Source: Perca fluviatilis
Lineage: Eukaryota; Chordata; Actinopteri; Perciformes; Percidae
Direction of reading: 5' to 3'
Assembly (NCBI RefSeq): GCF_010015445.1
Contig: NC_053123.1
Location: 12,628,434-12,692,433, forward strand
DNA: 64,000 nucleotides
Shown: positions 1-10,700 of the stretch, piece by piece
How the letters are laid out: each line of letters starts with the position of its first letter
Numbering within the stretch: position 1 is the stretch's first letter
Made by a program: the position numbers and the translations under genes
The notes under the pieces: generated by a model
Seen by the model: the letters and a program-made list of their open reading frames with translations, nothing else
Told to the model about the DNA's origin: nothing
Database searches by the model: none

Positions 1-381
1 ATTAATGCGATCCTGTCACAAACTGATGTTATTCGAAACCGTTCCTACAATCTGATCAACTTGATACAAATATGGTTAATGTATTTATAAAGTCACTAAT
101 AACGTTAACTATCCATTTAAACGTCATGCAGACAGAAAAAAAGGCATCTAGGAGTTTCCCACACTATGTTGCCATTGTTTACAAGATATAAGATAATAAT
201 AATGCCATCCACAATTTTACCCCTATCTCTGCTCAGTTTAGCATGAGTTAATGTATTCCTTTTGATCTTCTACTTAATGTTCTTATTTTCTGTTTTGCCT
301 GCTTTATTTTAAATGTTGTTATCTTCTTCAAGAACCCAGTTTGACAGGAATCATTAAAGTTTCATGTTATTTAATTTTCAG
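1..381. other. upstream flank of stx19, no gene seen
   Basis: AT-rich DNA without a recognisable coding segment. It ends in a good 3' splice site (pyrimidine/A-rich tract then cag at 379-381), so it is probably intron lying between an unseen upstream 5'UTR exon and the first coding exon of stx19. Confidence 0.4.
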
Positions 382-454
382 CGACTCCGTAGGCGGTACA
401 TTCCATAATAACATTGTGTCCTGAGGAGTGACCTTTGGTGAGAGATCTTTCACA
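382..454 (+). other. stx19: 5'UTR part of the first coding exon of stx19
   Basis: A plausible acceptor ends at 381 and the start codon chosen for stx19 lies at 455-457. The 73 bases between are therefore likely 5'UTR. A GTG at 428 opens the same frame but family members begin at Met-(Arg/Lys)-Asp-Arg-Leu, which fits the ATG at 455. Confidence 0.5.
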
Positions 455-3296
455 ATGAGAGACCGCTTGGAGGAGCTGCAGCAGAGGGCTCAAGACTTGT
501 CTGAGGCAACAAGTGAGAGTGGCAACCCTTTCTCAACTGAGGGTGGCAATTATGACTCTGTGGCAGTCATAGTGCCACAGGCAGTGGTGTTTGAGGAAGA
601 ACCAATCATTCAGAATTTCCTGTCTGAGGCTCAGCAAATCCGAGATGATATCACACTGCTGGAAGTAGAGGTACATTTTTGTTTTTTGGAGGGAGTATGC
701 ATTTTTTGTTATTAATTCTTGCATTGCATTAACCTGTTGACCTTTTTTTTGCATTGCTACTGCTTTTGATTTTTATGATTTGTTTCTTAACTGTTTTGAA
801 AAACAGGTTTGCCTTTAATTGATCTTTTTCTTGTACACCTTCCTTTTTTAAATCATTTTCATTATCCTAAAACTTGACAGAAAGAATGGTAAATTAAGAC
901 TGAATGATCACGAAGGGCAAAATTGTAGTCAGCAGTGTTACTGAACACAACATTCTGTCAATTCTCAACCACAAACAGGTCCTTAAGTTTGGCCAGCAGC
1001 AAAAGACCCTGGTGGCAACCATGCGTCGTTTTAGTGTGATGAAGAAAGAGAGCAGCGTAACCCGGGACATCAAGCTCAAGGCCGAGAGCCTCCATCGGCG
1101 CTTGGATGCCCTTTCAAAACAGGTCCAAAGGACTGAGGACCAGCAGGGACCTACTGCTGTCACAACAAGAATACAACACTCCCAGCATGCAGCGCTGTAC
1201 CGAAAATTCCAGCAGGTTGGGAAGATGATCCTATCACTCAGCTATAGAAAGTTTATATAACCCTTTTTTTTCTTACTTGGATCCTTGAGTAAGGGATGTT
1301 TTTTTACATGTATACGTTGTTCAAAAATTACAATAAAGCCAATTTTAGCTTGAAAGTCATCTCAACATAAATTATGCAATTACAGTTGAAAAGGTGTTGT
1401 GAGGCATGTTTATCAAAGTCATTGTACATTTATAATTTTGTATAATGTAGTGGGCAGCCGGTTGGTAAAGGCAGAAGAAGAGTAAGAAAATAAAGTAAAA
1501 ATACCTACATCATTATAAAACTGAATTTTGATGAGTGACACTGACAGCAGTGCTGGAACCGGCAAGGTGGAATTATATCTTCTCAATTTTCCTTCTCCCT
1601 CCCCCTCTTATTTTAATCCCCGTTTTTGCTATAATTATGTCCAGGTAATGCTGCAGTATAATGAAGGTTTGCTGACCAAGCAGGATCGCTGTAAGCACTT
1701 CATTATCCGGCAGCTGGAGGTATCGGGAAGGGATGTGACGGAGGAGGAGGTGAATGAGATGGTGGCCACAGGAAAATGGGAGGTCTTCAATGAAAACCTG
1801 CTGAATGATGCCAAAATCACACGGGCACAACTATCTGAGATTGAACAGCGACACAGGGTGAGGATAGTTAACAACTCACCAAACCCAAGGGTTAGGTCAT
1901 GAAAGCTTCAATATATCCAAGAAGGCGCTAAACACAGCCTATCCTCACTAAAAAACAGCCATATAGGTTGATTGTGCAAGCAGTTTATTGCGACCCATAC
2001 TTACATTTAGCAAAGAGGAAGTCAGTATTAAGAGCACCAAAGTCTGTATAGGGAGGGATGGGTCAAAGAAACACAGGACTTTCACCCAGGAGACCGTTGT
2101 TCGTGTCCTGTGTGAAACCATATGTCAGTGTTAACCTTTTTTTAAATAACTATTCTAGTATGTAACCATGTCAATCACTTACTAATATTATTACTGATAT
2201 AACTGATATATAATATATATTACTGATATAACCCGTAACATGTTGGTTTGTTGCCTAACTTACGCAAGTCGTTCTGTTTCACAACATTAACCACTCAAGC
2301 AACCGATTAACAACGTTAAATAGAATTGTCACCATGCAAACATTTCACAACGTTAAATAGAACAATCATATATGTTGTTTTGGGATGAGGATGTAACAAC
2401 TTTCAGTGCCCAAGTCAACAAAAATGCCTCATTCAAGCTGAAAAAACAAACAATTAATTGGTATTTGGTTAATGCACACCTTTTTTATCATAAAACTGTA
2501 GCTCATCACTGAAACTATTAATTCTGTTTGTAAATTGCACTCATTACATTGGCAGTCGTCATCTTGAGTTGTCTTATTAGTATGCATGCTATAAGTCCTA
2601 AGCACGAGAATCTTTCCCATCACTACTGTGTAGCGCACATGACAGAAAAGGGCCATCGTAGCATGTCTCATACATTACCATATCTAACTGACACAAATGG
2701 GTAAAAGAAAGAAAATAAATGGAAGTGGAAATTGGAAGTGAATCAGTAATAGGGTCTAACTGAAGAAGACAAAATATTAATACTAATGTCTTGGCTGAAG
2801 TTATGTTGAATTAAATTAACTCTGTTGGAGGACAGATAATCTATAATTTCGGCAACCATTCTGGAATACAAGATATCGATATGAACCAGCACATCAAATA
2901 AAAAATTACGATGTTTGTGTTTTTTCAGAACTCAGACCATGTTGCATAAAGAGCTGGATCAGTTCCCTCATTGCATCTTAAGTATTCTACCACCTCAATG
3001 CTCTGACTAATGTTGCCCATATCTACAGTTTTAATCCCAGTATCCTTCTTCGCCAACAGGAGCTGTTGAGTTTAGAGAACAATATGAATGAGCTGCGGGA
3101 CCTGTTCATGGACATTTTCATGCTGGTGGAGGAACAAGGGGCCTACATTGAACATATCCAGACCAATGTAGAGAGGACGCAGGATTATGTGGCTGCATGT
3201 AATGAGAAGTTCAAGATGGCCGCCAGATACAAGAAGAAGAATCCACTTCGACAGCTGTGCTGCTGCTGCTGCCCTCCCTGGAAATGCTGCTTATAA
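455..3296 (+). CDS. stx19: syntaxin-19-like Qa-SNARE (four coding exons)
   Basis: Coding exons are 455-670, 979-1215, 1645-1857 and 3060-3296 (stop TAA 3294-3296). All junctions are phase 0 with GT/AG borders, giving 300 residues, close to mammalian STX19 (about 294). The N-terminal MRDRLEELQQR, the FGQQQKTLVATMRRFS block (exon 2), RQLEVSGRDVTEEEVNEMV with GKWEVFNENLL (exon 3) and the Qa-SNARE helix from about residue 209 to 275 match STX19 better than STX11. The zero-layer glutamine is Q248 in LVEEQG. There is no transmembrane helix: the protein ends in a cluster of five Cys (289-293) plus Cys298-299, as in STX11/STX19, where S-palmitoylation replaces the membrane anchor. The family acts in post-Golgi/endosomal fusion and exocytosis by pairing with SNAP-23/25-type and VAMP partners. 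The intron-2 donor (GTTGGG) is weak but the frame is continuous. A related stx11-like paralogue is the main alternative name. Confidence 0.9.
2020..2340 (-). repeat. dispersed repeat inside stx19 intron 3
   Basis: The stretch at 2060-2125, read on the minus strand, contains acacaggacacgaacaac, then ggtctcctgggtgaaagtcc. This matches the repeat at 16425-16465 (acacaggacacagcagtc...) in the opposite orientation. Further similarity (atgtaagttaagtatgttac type words) lies near 2230-2280. It is probably an old interspersed DNA repeat common in fish; the superfamily was not determined. Confidence 0.55.
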
Positions 3297-4022
3297 AACA
3301 TGCATTGTTACCTCAACAGTCATTCGGAATAACGTTTAATTTCAAAAGCCTCACTTACCTTTTGGGATTTAGCAACGTTGGATTCAAGTACCATTAAAGT
3401 GAAGGTTATGGCACTGTAGTTTTGCTTTTGAGCAGAGCAACGGTGAAGACAGAGTCAGCGGAGCATAGAAAACAATTAGGGGGAAAAGCCAGAATTGGTA
3501 TTTGAGATATTTGTTTCTTTCAAGAAGATGTGAGGTGACTGCTATTGGAAGAGACAGTTCAGTGAGCGCTACTCACCAACACTGCTGCTTATTGGACACC
3601 TTCACCGACTTCTGACAGAGGTCACGAACAAAGGGCGACCACTGCCTCTGCCACTGCTTGATCAACAAGACTGATTTTGTTTGTTTTTTTCGAAGAAGAG
3701 CCTCTCATTTTTATTCTACCACAGGAGCTCTAGTTAATGACCATTTATTTGTTACACAGTATGTGCACTTTATGAATCTTATCTAAAGATATGCTTTTCT
3801 TTTCAGAACAAACTGAAATTTAACATAGTTGAGAAATATTCACTTTCTGAGAGATAATAAGCTATTATGTATTCATTTCATTCTTGGTCCACATGCCTTT
3901 GAAAAAAGAAACTTGTTTTACAATAAGTTACCTGTCTCATTTGCATTTCAAAGTATGACCATTTTCAGTAAAATAAATATTATTCCTTTATTCTGTTTTA
4001 CAGAGGCAGGGATTCAAATAAA
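3297..4022 (+). other. stx19: stx19 3'UTR with candidate polyadenylation signals
   Basis: This is AT-rich non-coding sequence directly after the stx19 stop. AATAAA hexamers at 3972-3977 and 4017-4022 are possible poly(A) signals; the exact cleavage site cannot be read from the sequence. Confidence 0.5.
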
Positions 4023-5689
4023 ACTTTGAATAACAAGCCTTGATCAAAATATTTCCACCATGGTGACAAAACTGCACATAATTATTGAAGTCATTAGTTT
4101 AAAAAATGAGATTTGAAGTCCTACATTTCAGGAAATATTTCATTTATCTAGATGTTTTGTATTTTGGAGTGGACTTTCAATTTATGAAAATGTTGGAACT
4201 GTTACATTGTGAAGAAGCGCTGGCATAAGTGTATCATTATTAAAGTAATTATGTCACACAAAAAGAGAACAGTAACTCTTAACTGGGCTGAAAGCTCAAG
4301 CCTGTGGGAGAACCAGCGTTATAGCCTAAAATACAGGGAATATGCTGTTTAACTGACTCACACCTGTTGACATGTAATCGTCTTTTGTTTTACCTTTGAC
4401 TTAATGTCAGGTGGAAAACACCAACTCATTTTCCCTGCGGTGATAGCGATATAATAAATCAGTAATTCATTTCAGGAGACTTTATACCTACCGGCAGCAT
4501 GGTTCTAAACTAGCCCTCATCAGCAGTGACAGTGATGTCCTTTAGTGAGTCAGTGACTCGTGATGTCTGATGTAAAAATATAAAATAAATACTAAATACA
4601 GGTGAACTGGATGTGCCAGAGCCAGACTGGAAAATCTGGTTTGTCCAAGGTAGCTTTCAAACAAAGTACTATATATTCCTGTAGGGAACCGTAAGTAAAC
4701 AGAACTGTTACCTTGTAGAGAAACAAATAAACACTCCTCCTAGGCTTATAAAAACAATAAAAGCAGATGTGCATTTTACTTTATTTTCACTTTTCACTTT
4801 CAGAGAAAAATGGCTGATCTTTTTGTATGTAAATTTAGTCGCCTTTCAAGAGATTGATGACACCTAAAGAAACACTGCCTGCATTGAGGTGCTTGTTAAC
4901 TAGTGTTACCACTGTTACCTCAGGTGTAGTAGAGGAACCAGGTGATGTGTGAGAGGTGTTGATGACATCTGCTATTTGACTGGAAAGGTCTTTTCCTGAA
5001 TCTGATCTTCTGTGTTGTCTATCAGTCTCACTCTGATTAGAATGGCATTTTGAAACAAAGACATACATTCATTAAATATGTAAATGTGAATATATAAATC
5101 AAACAACAATACATTGTAATGCAGCACAGCATAGTTTCTGCCTCCTCCCAGACATAGTGAGGACAAATGAAGTACCGCTGCAAATTGCGGGGTTCTTGAA
5201 CAGCAACAATGCCATCCAGTGTTCACTGAGATAATTGCCAGTTAGGAAATAGGTTATCACTTAATTTTTAAGCTAGTAAAGGGCATATTGCCACATACTT
5301 ATGAAAGTGGCATACTTGGAAACATAACTACAGAGCATGAAATTCACTCCCAAATGTTCTTAGAATGAAAATATAGATATTGTGTGGTGTGGTCACTGTT
5401 GTTGAGCCATTATAATCAGCTCATGATTGTCATTACTCAGAACAGTACATGACAATTTAATTATTCAGCCTTTAGTACTGTACATGTCCAAATAACTCGA
5501 TCCTGCCCACAACATTTGTATATGAATGTCTTGTCATCTCAGGAAGAAAACTGTGGGACAAATTATGTCTCGGTCATAACGAAGGTTGAATGTTTTACAG
5601 GCTGAGCTGTCATAACACAGCAATATGCAGCATATCCATAGCCAAAAGAAATGTAAATAGAAAATCTATAAGCTAAAATTAAGTGGATT
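4023..5689. other. gene-free stretch
   Basis: No exon chain or mobile-element boundary was recognised. Open frames on the minus strand at 4835-5226 are short and match no family I know. Confidence 0.5.
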
Positions 5690-5792
5690 TTCTTCCAATA
5701 CTCTAACGGCAGAGCAGCATGGAGTGGAGTGTTTGGAGACCTGAGAGAAAGCTTCTGGGGTTTATATAAGCCGTCCTTGAGAACAGCAGGCC
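5690..5792 (+). promoter_or_regulatory. candidate core promoter (CCAAT + TATA)
   Basis: CCAAT lies at 5695-5699 and TATATAAG at 5763-5770. A GC-rich patch follows (gcaggccgcgggag, 5786-5799) inside otherwise AT-rich DNA. The spacing suits a start site near 5793. It would drive the short exon ending at the strong donor at 5878. This is inference from motifs only. Confidence 0.4.
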
Positions 5793-5877
5793 GCGGGAGA
5801 CTGCACGGTGGTCAGTTCAGAAACCTCTGGACATCTGACCCCCGGGCAAAACTCTCTCTCTCGCTCTTTCAGGCAGG
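5793..5877 (+). other. candidate non-coding first exon
   Basis: The segment begins about 30 bases after the TATA box and ends at a near-consensus splice donor (GCAGG|GTAAGTGG, gt at 5878-5879). It contains no ATG, so it would be a 5'UTR exon. The gene it would belong to is not identified; coding exons would lie further right, possibly outside the window. Confidence 0.35.
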
Positions 5878-5878
5878 G

Positions 5879-7540
5879 TAAGTGGCTGCTCTTTTCAGCA
5901 CCCTGCTTCACATTCAAACAGTTACACACTGTGGGAGCTGACACTGTACAACAACCATTGTATAATGTTTATACGCTCCTTTGTGGATTTATCTTGTTTA
6001 CCCCAGCTCTGAAGTTTTTATCCAATATTTCATTTGAAAGCACCTAGCCTGGAGCCGATCAGAACACCTGTTCCTCGATGTGATTCCTATCTACTTTGCA
6101 CCCAAAGACAGCCATATTTGTTTCAGCGTCTTTATATTTTGTTGGCTACCCAGCTAAATTGTTGTATTTCCAACACATTTTACATCTTTTTTGACTAAGC
6201 CATATACACACCAACATAATATCTAAAATACACAGCATTCATCACCTATCATTGTGTGGTAAGAAAAGGCTAAAGCATATTGGAGGCTCTTAGACTAGAA
6301 GCCTAAAAGAGTATTCAAACATCTAAACATAATAAAAAGCTGTTCACAACAACAGCATTATGCTGTAGCAGGATAAGGAAAGATTACCGTAATGCAGTGT
6401 TGAATTATGGCTTTTTACTACAAAGTAGATAAGTAACTTTTTTTTGTACATGTACTTGCTCCACATACTTTCAATGCAGCAACCACATATTGTAAGTGCC
6501 TCTTGCCCACTATCCAGACAAAGCCCATCAATCACTTCTGATTTAACGATAATGTGAACATCTGAGACACATGAGAGTTTACGATGCTGATCATGGCTGA
6601 AAGAAATACAGTGACGTCTGTATGTGTCTATGTACTGTATGTATTTCTTCTATCTGCCCTGTCAGTCACAATGTGAATCCCAAAGACTACTCTCTCCTAT
6701 TTCTGAACATCAAAGCAGCCCTCCTGTGAGTAACACCAGCTGTGGTTATAGAGAGCTGACATTACTTTACTGCATGGTTTTATCACTCCCATCAAAATGT
6801 GAACAGAGATATCAGGACCCTAAGAATGTAATAAATCACAAAGAAACTGTACAGTGAGTCTGGCAGCAGCTGTAGCAGCTAGAATACCAGCAGTGATACA
6901 ATGGCTACACTGATTTTGAGTCCTGAATGCACAGTGTAAATAATTTCTTCTAAGATGAATGGACATTTTTGAAAAGTTGAAACTACTAGGGGACTAGTAC
7001 AATGCTAGAGGTTGATCTCAGCTTCGTATAGATGATATTTGATTCTGGCAGGGGTAGAAGTAACAAATTACATTTGCTCTTTTGAGATGATTGACTGTTT
7101 TTTGCATACTTGTACTTTGTTCAGTATTTTTAAAAGCATTTTACTTTTCTACATGCATATGAATGGACCAGAAGAAACAAACCAGCAACTGCAGCGGAGA
7201 AGAAGCTGCTGGTGAGTCTCCAGCCGCAGGAGAGCAGAGCTCCGGAGAGGAAACACTTTGCGCTTAGCTGACACTCCAGAAATGACACATTATGTAAATG
7301 TTACCGTTTACTGACCGAGATTCAGAGGGTGCAAGTAGTGCGGAACGTTGGTTGCAATGGGGCGGGGGCCAGCATTTCGAGAACAATACAACAAAAAAGA
7401 ATAGTAATGCAATCAAATGCCTAGCAACCACCATGTGACCACGCAACGTATTCTCATTAACGTGTTGGTATGATAATGTACAAAATCAAATGCACAACTA
7501 TTTGTATGATATCTTACAAAATGACGCCAATGTTAGGCCT
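5879..7540. other. gene-free stretch
   Basis: AT-rich sequence with no convincing exon, RNA gene or transposon end. It is intronic if the promoter at 5690 is real. Confidence 0.5.
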
Positions 7541-7544
7541 ACGT

Positions 7545-7765
7545 GAAAGTTAAGTTCAGCCACCAAAAGGTTGCTGTGATGTGGGTTCTGGTGACGGTCG
7601 TGACAGCGGTCATGACAGTTAGGTTGAGCCACCTAAAGATGACTGTCATGCTGCTACCTGTCACTGTGAGGTAAGAATTGTGAGCGTTAAATTTAGCCAC
7701 CAAAAGGTGATTGTGAAACAGCGATGTGACAGTTAAGTTAAGTCACCAAATCAACCAAAGTTTGT
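7545..7765 (+). repeat. degenerate tandem repeat, four units
   Basis: The phrase gttaagttcagccaccaaaa and variants recur at about 7550, 7618, 7685 and 7732. Spacing is about 70, 67 and 45 bases, and the phrase is followed by ggtgactgtgatg-like words. The copies are clearly diverged, so this is an old minisatellite-like array. Confidence 0.6.
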
Positions 7766-10700
7766 GGTTTGGGTTAAAATGCCAGTCCCTTTAAATAGTA
7801 CTTCCTGGATACGAACATCCATTTCGCGGGTAAAAGTCTTGTGTTTTCCCATTAACTTCTTCCGGGATGCGAACACACAAAGTGTTGGTTGTTTTATGTA
7901 TGAATAGTTCATGAGAACAGCCTGCACCATGCGTTGTGTAAAACTATTTTTATCGTTTATACATCTCTGTGTTGTCTGCCTTGATGATGTTTTATCCTAC
8001 TGTTGATTCAGTAAGAATAGTCAGGTTATTGAATTTATGTGGCTTAATAATGCTTGTTGCTGCAAGTCTGCATGTTTTTTATTTATTATTTTATTTATTT
8101 ATTGTTCAAGTACAATGTTCAGCTAAACAAGGACAGAACAAACACAATCAGACATAAACATTTTAGTGCCATGTGCCTTTGCATACAAGTAATGTGTATG
8201 TGTAAGAGTGCTGGAATTAATATTGAATGGGTAATGATCAGTTACTTATTAAACATACAGTATGTGGTCCAGTACATGCATGTGTAAACACGTTTATATA
8301 CAGTATACAGCCTGCATGGATTTACATTCGACAGTGTTGGATGCAGTATGTACGTGTTAATGTGCAATCTGTAGATTAAACTGTAATTTGTCTGGAAGCC
8401 TCAGACTTTTTTCTGGCTTATATATTCTGCAGACTTTTTAGAAAGTAACATTCATCTGAAGAGCTAGGTAAAAGGCACAATGAAGCTTAGATTATGGCCA
8501 CAGGAATGTTGTACAAGTGGTAAAGCCTTGACCTTTATGCTCTTGTAACTCTTTGTAACTTTTACATTCCTGGCAACTCTGACTTTGTTATTAATTTCAA
8601 GAAGCTTTTAATAACAGACTGCTTGAGATGTATAGGTAAACTATAGCCCCAGTTTTGTAAACCAGCTAATGTCAAAAGTTGACTGTTATTTATTATCTAT
8701 CAAAGGATAAATGTTCAAACTTAAATATTCTGTCAGAGTGATATATGAGCTTCAGAAATGAGAGCTCTGGGAAGGTCGGTGCGTGATATCCGTGTGTAAG
8801 CCATCTGTGTAGATCCCATGCAGATAGAGTCAATGGTAATATACACATGTGTGTAGCTGCTACACTGACTTAAAAGACGTGTTCATCTTTTTTGACAGGT
8901 TGGTGGATGAATGAACTCTAGGTTTAACGCTCTGCACATGTTAAACTGGTGGAAAACAAAGGGTAGCATTTTAAGTTTTGTATGTGTATGTCAGCTCACT
9001 GTCACACATCCTTGTTGTTGGACGCTGTTTTGTTTTATGCAGTGATGCAAATACAATAAAACAGAAAAATAGTATGGTACAGTATTTCCACACTGTGACT
9101 TGGGCAATTTTGCAGGATTGATTTCTCAGGTTCTTTGTTTAGGCTACTTTTTCCTAGAGATACTCAACACAGTTACACTCGCATACTGTCTCAGGTTCAA
9201 ACAATCTGTTTCCTTCACAGTCTTTCCATTTCTCTACCAAATGAGGTTGTGATATTGACAGACTTGAGAAGATGTGGAAACACTTTCAGCGAAGATGATG
9301 CATGTTGCCACAGCTGCAGCTGTTGATAAAACCTGCAATCATCCTGTCAATCAGATCCAATGAATAGAGAAAATACTCTAGCTTCATTGTACTGGGTTTT
9401 TTTTCCCCTGAAAATTAAACATAAGGAGTGAGATAATCCTTGGAAAAATATAAATGAAAGATAACTGTCGTCACAGCTTTGCATCATTGTAACATACAGC
9501 AACAGCATGCAATGTATTTGAATGGAATGTAGACCAATTTAGACTTCAAACTAAACATTTGAATAAATCCTGACCCTGACTTATTTTACATTGCCCGACA
9601 TATTGATGGTTATGGATTAAATGTTCTATTCCACTCTCATATTAAATGCAATTGCTCTGCATGAGAGTGCAATTTTAATGACTAAACTATTAATCAGTTT
9701 CCTCTTGGACCCTCAGGGAAGTGGGAAGTAGCCAGCAGAGGGAGCTGATATCCAAGAATTATGATAGCTCAAATTTAGTCCCTGTCTGTGACTTTCGTGC
9801 CCATTACGTTTCAACAAAGTAATGCAACATTTCTCCTGTGCCTTTTTGCTCCAGTGAATGTTTCAGTTGTTAGTGGTCTTAAGCAGGCAAACAGTACCTG
9901 TATATAGTGCCCCATTGATGTACTATTACCACAATCGTAATAGCATCCCTTTCTTTTCTTCAGTGTTCAGTATTGATTAATGTACTCAACAACAAAAGGG
10001 TGACCAGTGGGAGGGACCGCTGACACACATCAGGACAGAGGAGAGGTGAAAATGAACTGAGACGTGGGTGAATAAAACATGTCTCTGAGGACGTTGCCTT
10101 GTTTTACCACTGTCTGGGCTCAGAAGGAACTGTGAGCCTCCCTGATGGTTAATCCTCTCTGTAATGAAAGGGCAAACATGTTCAGCCTCACAGGCACACT
10201 TAGGCATGTACACAAAACATAGTAATGAGCAAGCACACAACATGCACGCACAGCTGTACCCCAAATCTGGACTCTGCATGCTGCTTTGTGTATGCAGTAC
10301 ATGAGTAAAACAGTTTTCTCAGTTGCTGTCACCTAATGATCAAATGATTACAGGTTTAAACTTGTTAGCTATCTGCTAACTCTCTGAGGTATCTACCCTA
10401 GTGCAGAAAAGTCTAACCATGTACAGCATTTCAACAATTCATAATTTTCTATACATCTTTTCCCCCCTTTGCAGGACATTCTTTCGACCTTGTGAAATAG
10501 CACAGAAGCTATTAAGACCAATTGAGCTGATGTTGTCTCGGTCCAGGCCAGCCTGTGTAACAAGTAACATGATCCTGACTCCATGCTACACTCTACCTTG
10601 TCATCAAACTCTGCAGAAATTGATTAGATGGCTCCCTAAGCTTCATAATGTTATTTACTCTATTGGATAACTGTGTGGGGAAACAGTTGTGCGGTCCAGC

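Noticed and set aside
4835..5226. Minus-strand open frames of 77 and 84 codons
   Set aside because: No recognisable domain, no clear exon borders, and within the length expected by chance.
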